In this document: positions 1-6,659 of the stretch, in pieces
Numbering within the stretch: position 1 is the first letter of the stretch
Layout: every line of letters starts with the position of its first letter
DNA from: Synechococcales cyanobacterium PMM_0085
GTDB taxonomy: Bacteria; Cyanobacteriota; Cyanobacteriia; Elainellales; Elainellaceae
Direction: 5' to 3'
DNA length: 6,839 nucleotides
Assembly: GCA_949127705.1 (NCBI GenBank)
Contig: CASBQJ010000389.1
Coordinates: 1-6,839, forward strand
The notes under the pieces: model-generated
What the model was told of the DNA's origin: nothing
The model's database searches: none
What the model saw: the letters and a program-made list of their open reading frames with translations, nothing else
Translations under genes and position numbers: made by a program

Positions 1-104
1 CTCATAAATTGCACTGCCATGACCTCATAAATTGCACTGCCATGACCTCATAAATTGCACTGCCATGACCTCATAAATTGCACTGCCATGACCTCATAAA
101 TTGC
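1..104. repeat. 23-bp tandem repeat array, four full copies plus a 12-bp partial copy
   Basis: Units begin at 1, 24, 47 and 70 and are identical. A fifth unit starting at 93 is cut after 12 bases, at 104. Each unit starts CTCATAAATTGC and ends GCCATGAC. The array begins at base 1, so its true left boundary and copy number are unknown. The 23-bp period is not a multiple of three and there are no spacers, so it is neither a coding repeat nor a CRISPR array. It resembles the short tandemly repeated intergenic sequences common in cyanobacteria. The family assignment is inference; the repetition is directly visible. Confidence 0.95.
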
Positions 105-136
105 GTACGGGACAGCCTGTGAGGTCATGGCAGTGC
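80..136. repeat. Inverted repeat formed by the tandem array and its flank (17-bp stem)
   Basis: Bases 120-136 are the exact reverse complement of bases 80-96, the junction of the last full repeat with the partial copy. This gives a 17-bp perfect stem around a loop of 23 bases (97-119). The same right arm can pair with the equivalent junctions at 11-27, 34-50 and 57-73, so several registers compete. A second, overlapping palindrome lies at 123-143: 10-bp arms (123-132 and 134-143) around the single base 133. No T-run follows, so this is not a standard intrinsic terminator. It could affect the 5' leader of the efflux genes, or mark the 3' end of a gene lying to the left; neither is shown. Confidence 0.85.
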
Positions 137-143
137 CATGACC

Positions 144-306
144 CTACCAAAATTAACAAATTGCCTTGCCCTCAGATTCCTACCTCAGCAGTGGGGCATC
201 TAGATCATCCATTGGCATGATGACGGTAATCCTGGCAAAACCTAACATACTAATACTACGCATCCTAAGTAAATGGAGTCGTACTTTTTTTATCGGTGGA
301 GTCTGT
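144..306 (+). promoter_or_regulatory. Leader upstream of the efflux gene pair, promoter not clearly defined
   Basis: This stretch separates the repeat block from the membrane fusion protein gene and should hold its promoter if the pair is transcribed from here. The best sigma-70-like match I see is ATGACG (220-225) and TAACAT (243-248) with 17-bp spacing, each only 4 of 6 to consensus, so it is weak. TTGGCA at 212-217 is a better -35 box but has no -10 at the right distance. ATCTAGAT at 198-205 is a perfect 8-bp palindrome but too short to call an operator. The frame of the downstream gene is open here back to a TTG at 166, but the translation of this part shows no family character. Confidence 0.25.
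298..301 (+). promoter_or_regulatory. Ribosome binding site deciding the fusion protein start
   Basis: GGAG lies 5 bases before the ATG at 307. The element GGAGTCTGTATG matches the one before the permease gene (GGAGTTTGTATG, 1756-1767) at 11 of 12 positions, which favours ATG 307 over the in-frame TTG at 166. Confidence 0.7.
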
Positions 307-1692
307 ATGGAAATGACAGTCAAGCGTTACACAAATGGCCAAGGCTCTACACTGGTGAATCCCCAACTGGTTCCGGCTGATGTGCTGCACAACGAGACGC
401 TGACCCTGGAGCCAGCTACCCAGCCAGCAGAACCAGCGCCAGAGCAATTTCCCACCCCTGCGCCCAAATCTCCTCGGCAGCGCCCGGTACGACTGGTGCT
501 GGCGTTAGCAGGGCTGGGGGCGATCGCCGCTGGTGTGACGGGCTATCGCTGGTGGCAGTTTGCCAGTACCCATCAAGAAACCGACAACGCCGCCGTTGCT
601 GCCCATGTGTATCAAATCAATAGTCGAATTGTGGGTAGCGTCATAGACGTCCCGGTAGACGACAATCAAACGGTGCAGGCGGGTGAGCTGCTGGTGCGGC
701 TCGACCCCAAAGATTATCAAGTGAAAGTACAGCAGGCGCTGGCGGCACTGGCGATCGCCCAGAAGCAGGCGCAAGCGGCGCAAACGGGCGTCACCTTGGC
801 GGGTGGTACTGCTCAGGCTCAAACCACCGAAGCCCAGGGTGAACTTCAGCAGGCGATCGCCGCCATCTCATCGGCTCGTTCTGCCGTCACAGAGTCCCAG
901 GCAGGGGTTCCGGCGGCTCAGGCTCAAGTCGCCCAAACTCAAGCCACCCGACAAAAAGCGCAGGCCGACTATAGCCGTTATCAGTCGCTCTATCAATCTG
1001 GAGCCATTTCTCGACAGCAGCTAGACTCTGCTAAAGCCGCCTACGACGTGGCCTTGGCACAGCAGCAAGTGGCGCAGCAGGGCGTCAGTCAGGCACAGGC
1101 GCGACTGGCTCAAGCCCAAAATGGGATTGCTGCCGCGCAAGCCGGACTCGCCGCCAGCCGAGGCGGCGTGCAAAAGGCGCAGATGGGCAATGTGCAAACC
1201 GCCGTAACACGCAGTCAATACGATGCCGCCCAGGCCACTATTGCCCAGGCACAAGCCAATCTTGCCGAAGCCCAATTGCAGCTTTCCTACACCAACCTGA
1301 GCGCCCCAGTCGGAGGCCGGATTGGGCGTAAAGCCGTGGAGGTAGGCGAACAGGTACAGCCCGGACAAGCCTTGATGGCAGTCGTGGGGAATGATGTCTG
1401 GGTGGTGGCCAACTTTAAAGAAACCCAGTTGGCAGAGATGCAGCCCGGTGAATCGGTCGAAATTAAGCTCGACGCCTTCCCTGGCCATGCGTTTACCGGA
1501 ACAGTGTCCAGTCTGTCGCCCGCCTCTGGTTCCGAATTTGCCCTGTTGCCGCCGGACAATGCCACAGGAAATTTCACCAAAATTGTGCAGCGGGTGCCGG
1601 TGAAGGTCACCTTTGATTCCAGCAGCATTCAAGGCTACGAATCCCGCATTAGCCCAGGCATGTCCGCTAGCGTCAGCGTTGATGTGCAGTGA
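307..1692 (+). CDS. EmrA/HlyD-family membrane fusion (periplasmic adaptor) protein of an MFS efflux pump
   Basis: A 461-aa protein that should link an inner-membrane MFS permease to an outer-membrane channel for export of drugs or other small molecules. Domains seen: a Pro-rich cytoplasmic N-terminus (1-60), one membrane anchor (about 61-84), a split lipoyl-like domain (about 91-133 and 328-362, with TDNAAV at 92-97, close to the TDNAYV of EmrA), an Ala/Gln-rich alpha-hairpin with two arms of about 90 residues, and a beta-barrel (about 364-460) with the EmrA-like stretches VANFKETQL and NATGNFTKIVQRVPVKV. At the hairpin tip R224, L228 and S235 match the Arg-x3-Leu-x6-Ser motif known in AcrA/MacA adaptors for docking to TolC. 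The start at ATG 307 is chosen for its RBS and because the 47 codons upstream are unlike the family. The permease gene follows after 72 bp. The substrate cannot be read from sequence. Confidence 0.93.
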   Translation: MEMTVKRYTNGQGSTLVNPQLVPADVLHNETLTLEPATQPAEPAPEQFPTPAPKSPRQRPVRLVLALAGLGAIAAGVTGYRWWQFASTHQETDNAAVAAHVYQINSRIVGSVIDVPVDDNQTVQAGELLVRLDPKDYQVKVQQALAALAIAQKQAQAAQTGVTLAGGTAQAQTTEAQGELQQAIAAISSARSAVTESQAGVPAAQAQVAQTQATRQKAQADYSRYQSLYQSGAISRQQLDSAKAAYDVALAQQQVAQQGVSQAQARLAQAQNGIAAAQAGLAASRGGVQKAQMGNVQTAVTRSQYDAAQATIAQAQANLAEAQLQLSYTNLSAPVGGRIGRKAVEVGEQVQPGQALMAVVGNDVWVVANFKETQLAEMQPGESVEIKLDAFPGHAFTGTVSSLSPASGSEFALLPPDNATGNFTKIVQRVPVKVTFDSSSIQGYESRISPGMSASVSVDVQ

Positions 1693-1721
1693 AGCCAATG
1701 CTACTGGATCTCAGCCCTTTC

Positions 1722-1729
1722 GCGATCGC
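1722..1729. repeat. HIP1 octamer in the gap between the two efflux genes
   Basis: GCGATCGC, one of two copies in the window lying outside the confident genes. The gap 1693-1764 holds this site and the permease RBS and no hairpin followed by a T-run, so read-through from the adaptor gene into the permease gene is expected. Confidence 0.9.
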
Positions 1730-1754
1730 TATCCCCACTTTGCACAGTTGGCAC

Positions 1755-1759
1755 AGGAG
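1755..1759 (+). promoter_or_regulatory. Ribosome binding site of the DHA2 permease gene
   Basis: AGGAG sits 5 bases before ATG 1765. It is the near twin of the initiation element of the upstream gene, consistent with matched translation of two partners in one complex. Confidence 0.75.
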
Positions 1760-1764
1760 TTTGT

Positions 1765-3372
1765 ATGAATCGGTCTAGACATGACGCGATCGCCAACTCT
1801 CACGGAAAGGATCGGGCGATCGCGCCGCCGTCCCCGGCTCCCGATCATGTTTCCTTTAAAACCTGGATTGGCGTGCTCGGCTCCATTCTAGGTGCGTTCA
1901 TGGCGGTGCTGGATATCCAGATCACCAATGCTTCTCTGCAAGACATTCAGGCCGCCCTAGGAGCCACCTTAGAAGAAGGCTCCTGGATTTCCACCGCCTA
2001 TCTGGTGGCAGAAATTGTGGTAATCCCGCTGACCGGGTGGCTGTCGCAGGTATTCTCCGTGCGGCGGTATCTGCTGGTCAATGCCGGATTATTCACCTTC
2101 TTTTCCGTCTGCTGCGCCTGGTCGTGGAATTTATCCTCCATGATTGGGTTTCGCGCCTTGCAGGGGTTCACCGGCGGCGTGCTGATTCCCATGGCGTTTA
2201 CCTTCATCTTGCGCAACCTGCCCCCGGCCAAGCAGCCAATTGGGCTGGCCATGTTTGCCATTACAGCCACCTTTGCCCCGTCAATTGGCCCCACTATGGG
2301 AGGCTGGCTGACTGAGAATTTTGGCTGGGAATATATTTTCTACCTCAACGTGATTCCAGGGCTGCTGCTAATCTCCGCCGTGTGGTATGCCATCGACGCC
2401 AAGCCGATGCAGTTGGGGCTGCTGAAGCAGGGAGACTGGGGCGGCATTATTGCCATGGCCATCGGGTTAGGCTCGTTGCAGATAGTGCTAGAAGAAGGCA
2501 GCCGCCAAGACTGGTTTGAGTCGAGTTTGATTGTGAAACTGGCGGCGATCGCCATCATCTTTTTAGCCATTTTCTTTTGGATCGAATTCACCCGGCGTCA
2601 GCCGTTCATTGAACTGCGGCTATTGGGACGGCGCAACTTTAGCCTTGCCTCTGTGGTCAACGTCGCGCTAGGCATTGGACTCTACGGCTCGGTGTACATT
2701 CTGCCGCTCTACCTGACGCAAATTCAGCGATACAACGCCCTGCAAATTGGCGAGGTGATTATGTGGGCGGGCATTCCCCAGCTATTTTTAGTGCCGTTGG
2801 TGCCAAAACTGATGCAGCGCGTTGATATTCGCCTCATCATCGCCGTTGGCATTAGTCTATTTTCAATTAGCTGCTTCATGAACTCCTCTCTGACGCACCT
2901 GACTGGGTATGACCAACTGCGCTGGTCACAAATTGTCCGAGCCATGGGGCAACCGCTGATTATGGTACCGCTGTCGTCGATCGCCACGGCTGGCATTCCT
3001 CCCGCCCTGGCTGGCTCCGCCTCCGGTTTATTCAACATGATGCGAAATTTGGGCGGGTCGTTTGGGATTGCCATTTTGGCTACGCTGCTCAAAACCCGCG
3101 AACAGTTTCACTCCAACCGCATCGGCGAACATATTTCGCTCTACAGCTCCGACACCCAGCAGCGGATTGACCAACTGATGCAGTTGTTTGCCAGTCGAGG
3201 TGCCGACTGGGTGACGGCCAAGCAGCAGGCGATCGCGACCCTCGACTCGATTGTCCGCCGCGAAGCCTACGTTATGGCCTTTAACGATTGCTTCCACTTT
3301 ATTGCGATCGCCCTGCTCGTCAGCGGTATTGCCGTCCTCTTCTTCCAGAAACCCAAAGCAGCCGCTAGATAA
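1765..3372 (+). CDS. DHA2-family (EmrB-type, 14-TM) major facilitator efflux permease
   Basis: A 535-aa inner-membrane transporter expected to expel small molecules by proton antiport together with the adaptor encoded upstream. After a polar N-terminus (about 1-31), roughly 14 hydrophobic segments can be picked out, the first at about 33-52 and the last at about 502-526. Family marks: Asp50 in TM1 (AVLDIQITNASL, EmrB-like), the loop 2-3 motif A region GWLSQVFSVRR (91-101), RALQGFTGGVLIP (130-142), and the antiporter motif C in TM5, APSIGPTMGGWL (171-182). A long hydrophilic stretch (about 443-500) precedes the last helix, as is usual in this group. Length is slightly above the roughly 510 aa of E. 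coli EmrB, mainly from the N-terminal tail, where two HIP1 octamers (1786-1793, 1816-1823) encode DAIA and RAIA. The gene is intact. The substrate is unknown. Confidence 0.95.
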   Translation: MNRSRHDAIANSHGKDRAIAPPSPAPDHVSFKTWIGVLGSILGAFMAVLDIQITNASLQDIQAALGATLEEGSWISTAYLVAEIVVIPLTGWLSQVFSVRRYLLVNAGLFTFFSVCCAWSWNLSSMIGFRALQGFTGGVLIPMAFTFILRNLPPAKQPIGLAMFAITATFAPSIGPTMGGWLTENFGWEYIFYLNVIPGLLLISAVWYAIDAKPMQLGLLKQGDWGGIIAMAIGLGSLQIVLEEGSRQDWFESSLIVKLAAIAIIFLAIFFWIEFTRRQPFIELRLLGRRNFSLASVVNVALGIGLYGSVYILPLYLTQIQRYNALQIGEVIMWAGIPQLFLVPLVPKLMQRVDIRLIIAVGISLFSISCFMNSSLTHLTGYDQLRWSQIVRAMGQPLIMVPLSSIATAGIPPALAGSASGLFNMMRNLGGSFGIAILATLLKTREQFHSNRIGEHISLYSSDTQQRIDQLMQLFASRGADWVTAKQQAIATLDSIVRREAYVMAFNDCFHFIAIALLVSGIAVLFFQKPKAAAR

Positions 3373-3384
3373 AACGCAATCGGC

Positions 3385-6300
3385 CTAAGCCGTCCAGACC
3401 TCCCGGCCGTTTACGCCATTGTCAGCCGTAAAGTAAAGCGTACCCGATATCCCTGTGCCCGACACATCACCGATCGCAATCAAGTCTGCTGGGTCAGACG
3501 AGCCCACACCCGGATTAATATCAAAGACCTGGGTTGGTAAACCAGTGCTGCCGGGGCTAATGCTATCGATGCTGTATAGTTCTCTGCCGCCTAGCCCTGT
3601 TGCCGAGAAGTAGAGCTTTCCTGCAACCGTAGTCAGATTTTCAGGACTAGAACTATTGGGGTTTGACAGTGACGCCTCGCCGCTAAAAATCTCAATCTGA
3701 CTGACAGTTAGCGAATTCGGGTCGGTGACCCACAGCTCTGTGCCATCCGTGCCATTGCTAGCAGAGAAATACAGCTTATTGTTGTACACCTTGAAATTAG
3801 AAATGCCAGGACTGGTTAAGCTGTTCACTCCTGTCGTGATCTGAGGCAATTCTTCAATTGCCCCGGTGGCGAGATTGGCTCGAAATAGCTCTTCTCCGTT
3901 CGTATTGGCTGCCTGGAAATAAGCGTAGCTAACGTTCGCACTGTTCTTAACCACAGCGACACCGCTAAAAAGGCCGGGAATAGACGGTTCTACAGTGTCG
4001 CCATTCGCATCATAGGTAAAGAAGGCACCTGCGCTGTCAACCCGACGCAGCTCTGTGTTCAACTCTGATGATTCAGTCGAGGCCAGGAAGAATAGGTCGC
4101 TGCCAATAGCTTGCAAACTAGTGACAAATCGAGGGCTGGTCTCAGCCGAGCCAAACGTTGACAAATTAATCGGTGCACTCGGAGTGGCGCTTCCAGCACC
4201 TGTGATCTTCCAGAGCCGATCTCCCCCCCCCTCGCCGCTGACTCCTGCCCGGTAATAAAGCGTGTCTGAAGCTTGCACATAGGTCAGCTCCTCAGGTACG
4301 TCACCCGCCGCTGCGATCGCGACCGGAACCCCGCCGCTGCCTAGTCGATACAGCACGTTTCCGGTGGCTTCACCTGTGGCGGTAGCAATGAAGTAAAGAT
4401 TATTTTGGGCTGCGGTTAATTCTCCAGGGCTAGAGTTCAAAGTACCCGCCGCAATCTCTGAGATCTGAGAGAGTGTCCCCAGTGAACCACCGCTACTATC
4501 CCATTTCCACAACTCAGTGCCGCTGGCAGCGCTGCCCGCCGAGAAGTATACGTTGCTGTCGATCGCAGCTAGTGCGTCAATGTTGGTAAATGAGCCAACT
4601 TTAACCGTGGTATCGAGCGTTCCCTGGGATTTCCAAAGCCCAACTGGAGTATTAGGCGTGCCGTCCCGTCCGATAAAAAATAGCGCTCCATTGACATCGG
4701 TTAAGGCTCTCGCATTAGCGTCCCCGTTGGGATTGACATCTCGGGTAATAGTCGGATCGGTGGAGTTGGGGCTAACCGACAGCTCTAGACTATAGGTAGA
4801 GCTAGCGCCAGGTTCACCAGGAATGATTTCAAGATAATAGGTACCTGGGCCTAAGTTGCCGATGAAAGATTCTTCCGTTGTCCCGCCAGAGTTGGAAAGC
4901 AGCGCTGTGCTGGCGTTGCCTTCCACATACAGCCTCACATCCAGATTGGCCGTCAAGCCTGCAAGGGTGACCGATAGGAAGTTACGCGGTTGGTCGAATA
5001 CCAGTTTGAATACATCAATATCACCGCCTCCCACAAAGTCTAAGTAGAAATTGGGGGCGGCGCTGAGCACGGGGAAGGGAGGGGTGCCTGGAGCTGTGAG
5101 CAGCGTGGCATCTGCGGTGCTGTCGCCAAAGTTATCGATTGGCAATAGGACAGCGCCAAGGCTATAAGAAGATCTGTTTCCTGGACTAGCCGGTTTAACT
5201 TCAATGTAGTAAGTCCCCAGCTGAGAAATATCTGCCAGAATCTGTTCGTTACCGCCGGCGGCTGCCCCCCCCCGGGAAGACAGAACTGTCTGGGTAGAGT
5301 CGTATAGAACCACGTCTAAATCAGCCGTGGCAGCCAGCCCAGTTAGGTCAATTTGGAGACTGCCCAGCGTTGCGGCAGTGAACTGGTAGAAATCGGAGGG
5401 ATCGTTGTCGCTAACGAAGTCGCTAACTTGAACTGGAGTAAACCCTACATTGAGGTTGGCAGCAGTAGCAAAACTTTGTCCGGCTTGGTCAGGAATGAGA
5501 GCAGCGCTAAGAGTATAGACAGAGCTGTTTCCGGGGCTGGCTGGGACAACCGCAATGTAATATATCCCTGCCTGAGGAATATTTACCAGGATCTGTTCAT
5601 TGCCGCCGGCTGCGGCACCACCTTGAAACGCCAGAAGTCCCTGGTTAGGATCGTACAAGATGACGTCTAAATCAGCCGTGGGGCTTAGCCCAGTCAGGTC
5701 AATTTGCAACTCACCGAGCGTTGAGGCATTGAATTGGTAAAAGTCGGCGGGGTCGCTGCCACTGATGGAGTCGGTGACCGTAACTGGAACAGTGCCAACA
5801 TTGAGACCCCTGGCACTGGCAAAATCTTGCCCTGCTTGATCGAGCACAAGATCGGCTTCTACGGTGAGATTGTAGGTAGTCTTAGCACCCGGCTCGGGAG
5901 CGATGCGAAGGAAGTAGGTGCCAGAATTAAACGTGCCTTGCAGGGTGGCAGCAGTAGCACCAGAGCCACTGCTGGTTAGCAGCAGATTTTGATTGGCGTC
6001 GAACAATGTAACCGTTGCACCTGCCGTGAGCTGATTTAGGGCAACAGTTAAGAGGCTGGGATCGCCGACCGTAAAGCGATAAAAATCGTTGGGATCAGAT
6101 ATGCCGACAAAATCTGTAAAAGCTGTAGGCGTCGCCCCAACTGTAATAGTCCGTGCAGCGGCAAAGGTATCTCCGGCATTGTCGGCATTCAGGCTGAGCT
6201 GAAGGTTGTAATTGCCCTTCCCTTTCCTCTGGTTGACCCGGATAAAGTAAGTGCCGCTTTCCAGCGTGAGATTGAGGTTTTCGGGCTGCCGATTGGGTTT

Positions 6301-6540
6301 TTTAGAGCTGGCAATCACGGTGCCGTTTTGCCGCTGAATTTCGAAGTCGTAGTTTGACTTCCGGGGAATGGCAGATAGCTGAGCGTCAAAGCTGCTGCGA
6401 GCACCCACTACAAAGCGAAAGAAATCATCCTTGTCTGCTCGGTTCAGCGATTCTGTGAGGGTGGTTGAGGTACCCACAGAAATTCGCCTTGCCTTCTTCC
6501 GGGTGTTTCCTGCATCTGTCGCCATGGCTTCACTTCCCAT
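3385..6540 (-). CDS. Large repeat protein: five PPC domains plus ELWxxDGT-type repeats
   Basis: A 1051-aa protein (1046 aa if it starts at the second ATG, 6525). The N-terminal half holds five pre-peptidase C-terminal (PPC) type beta-sandwich domains at about residues 8-117, 119-229, 234-348, 351-464 and 468-588. Each opens with a D-x-A/F-G-x-(S/T/D) stretch, has a DP-x-DFY-x-F-like core, and ends GTYY(I/L)-x-(V/I) then Y-x-L. Residues 596-1051 hold about nine repeats of the form LYFxA...G-ELW, probably propeller-like. PPC domains often accompany secreted proteases, but no protease domain or catalytic triad is visible here, so a structural, adhesive or extracellular role is inference only. 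No signal peptide, transmembrane helix or RTX nonapeptide is seen, so the export route is unclear. The gene converges on the permease gene, with 12 bp between stops. It carries two G9 tracts. HIP1 occurs once here against eight times in the two pump genes, which may point to a different history. Confidence 0.88.
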   Translation of the reverse strand: MGSEAMATDAGNTRKKARRISVGTSTTLTESLNRADKDDFFRFVVGARSSFDAQLSAIPRKSNYDFEIQRQNGTVIASSKKPNRQPENLNLTLESGTYFIRVNQRKGKGNYNLQLSLNADNAGDTFAAARTITVGATPTAFTDFVGISDPNDFYRFTVGDPSLLTVALNQLTAGATVTLFDANQNLLLTSSGSGATAATLQGTFNSGTYFLRIAPEPGAKTTYNLTVEADLVLDQAGQDFASARGLNVGTVPVTVTDSISGSDPADFYQFNASTLGELQIDLTGLSPTADLDVILYDPNQGLLAFQGGAAAGGNEQILVNIPQAGIYYIAVVPASPGNSSVYTLSAALIPDQAGQSFATAANLNVGFTPVQVSDFVSDNDPSDFYQFTAATLGSLQIDLTGLAATADLDVVLYDSTQTVLSSRGGAAAGGNEQILADISQLGTYYIEVKPASPGNRSSYSLGAVLLPIDNFGDSTADATLLTAPGTPPFPVLSAAPNFYLDFVGGGDIDVFKLVFDQPRNFLSVTLAGLTANLDVRLYVEGNASTALLSNSGGTTEESFIGNLGPGTYYLEIIPGEPGASSTYSLELSVSPNSTDPTITRDVNPNGDANARALTDVNGALFFIGRDGTPNTPVGLWKSQGTLDTTVKVGSFTNIDALAAIDSNVYFSAGSAASGTELWKWDSSGGSLGTLSQISEIAAGTLNSSPGELTAAQNNLYFIATATGEATGNVLYRLGSGGVPVAIAAAGDVPEELTYVQASDTLYYRAGVSGEGGGDRLWKITGAGSATPSAPINLSTFGSAETSPRFVTSLQAIGSDLFFLASTESSELNTELRRVDSAGAFFTYDANGDTVEPSIPGLFSGVAVVKNSANVSYAYFQAANTNGEELFRANLATGAIEELPQITTGVNSLTSPGISNFKVYNNKLYFSASNGTDGTELWVTDPNSLTVSQIEIFSGEASLSNPNSSSPENLTTVAGKLYFSATGLGGRELYSIDSISPGSTGLPTQVFDINPGVGSSDPADLIAIGDVSGTGISGTLYFTADNGVNGREVWTA
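3388..4755 (-). repeat. About nine degenerate ELWxxDGT-type repeats (residues 596-1051)
   Basis: Repeat cores start at about residues 619 (LFFIGRDG, GLWKSQGT), 664 (VYFSAGSA, ELWKWD), 715 (LYFIATAT, VLYRLG), 761 (LYYRAGVS, RLWKIT), 816 (LFFLASTE, ELRRVD), 873 (AYFQAANT, ELFRAN), 923 (LYFSASNG, ELWVTD), 976 (LYFSATGL, ELYSID) and 1035 (LYFTADNG, EVWTA). Spacing is about 45-60 residues. Only three cores keep LW followed by a near-canonical tail, so the array is old and diverged. The protein ends directly after the ninth core. Confidence 0.8.
4223..4231 (-). repeat. G9 homopolymer tract in the repeat-protein gene (propeller half)
   Basis: Nine C on the plus strand, nine G on the coding strand, covering the end of Glu770 through the Gly codons 771-773. 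A one-base slip here would shift the frame at about residue 771 and remove the last five repeats. The tract length is as given in this sequence; such runs are also prone to sequencing error. Confidence 0.95.
5149..5841 (-). repeat. Tandem duplication of a PPC domain (domains 3 and 4)
   Basis: Residues 234-348 (5497-5841) and 351-464 (5149-5490) are homologous along their whole length, with roughly two thirds of residues identical by eye and shared blocks such as GGAAAGGNEQIL, TADLDV and PASPGN. At DNA level a 19-bp identical run occurs at 5312-5330 and 5663-5681. Domains 1, 2 and 5 are much less alike, so this pair arose by a later internal duplication. Confidence 0.88.
5265..5273 (-). repeat. 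G9 homopolymer tract in the repeat-protein gene (PPC domain 4)
   Basis: Nine C on the plus strand, nine G on the coding strand, spanning Arg423, Gly424, Gly425 and the first base of Ala426. The matching place in PPC domain 3 encodes the same Gly-Gly-Ala with interrupted codons (GGT GGT GCC), so the pure run is specific to this copy. A one-base slip would truncate the protein within domain 4. Confidence 0.95.
6533..6538 (-). promoter_or_regulatory. Possible ribosome binding site favouring the second ATG of the repeat-protein gene
   Basis: On the minus strand GGGAAG ends 7 bases before the ATG at 6525 (residue 6). The upstream ATG at 6540 is preceded by CAGTTCTTGA, with no Shine-Dalgarno-like run. 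The sequence from 6525 begins MATDAGNT, which puts the PPC opening motif right at the N-terminus. The true start is therefore perhaps 6525, giving 1046 aa. Confidence 0.45.
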
Positions 6541-6659
6541 TCAAGAACTGACGTAGAGTATCTTGCCCAACTCTTAAGCAGAAACCATCATCAAACCTTC
6601 ACAATGATTATTTTTGTGTGAGTTTAAAGCTGAGCCAGTAAAAGTCTGCTCTCCCAAAT
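6541..6659 (-). promoter_or_regulatory. AT-rich upstream region of the repeat-protein gene
   Basis: This stretch is richer in A and T than its surroundings and is the expected place for the minus-strand promoter. I find no convincing -35/-10 pair. An imperfect dyad TCACA (6599-6603) with TGTGA (6617-6621) is present, but in the reverse order from a CRP-type site (TGTGA-N6-TCACA), so no regulator is named. No GTA-N8-TAC (NtcA) site was seen. Confidence 0.3.

Noticed and set aside
1..104. CRISPR array
   Set aside because: Units abut directly with no unique spacers, and the period is only 23 bp.
166..306. N-terminal extension of the fusion protein from the TTG at 166
   Set aside because: The extra 47 residues resemble no part of the family, there is no RBS before 166, and ATG 307 has a good RBS shared with the next gene.
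1021..1698. 225-codon open frame on the minus strand opposite the adaptor gene
   Set aside because: It lies wholly antisense to a confidently assigned coding region and shows no family resemblance. The Ala/Gln-rich coding strand readily leaves other frames open.
2724..3297. Overlapping minus-strand open frames opposite the permease gene
   Set aside because: They are shadows of a clear 14-TM transporter, with no RBS or recognisable product.
3381..3392. Bidirectional intrinsic terminator between the convergent genes
   Set aside because: The stem is only 4 bp and no T-run follows on either strand.
5353..5979. Plus-strand open frames opposite the PPC domains
   Set aside because: They are antisense to a well-supported repeat gene, and their similarity to each other simply mirrors the PPC duplication.
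3385..6540. Subtilisin-like or metallo-peptidase with C-terminal PPC domains
   Set aside because: PPC domains fill the N-terminal half, and the rest is ELW-type repeats. No HExxH or Asp-His-Ser protease motif in a suitable context was seen.
6599..6621. CRP-type operator
   Set aside because: The half-sites are in the order TCACA...TGTGA with a 13-base gap, not TGTGA-N6-TCACA.
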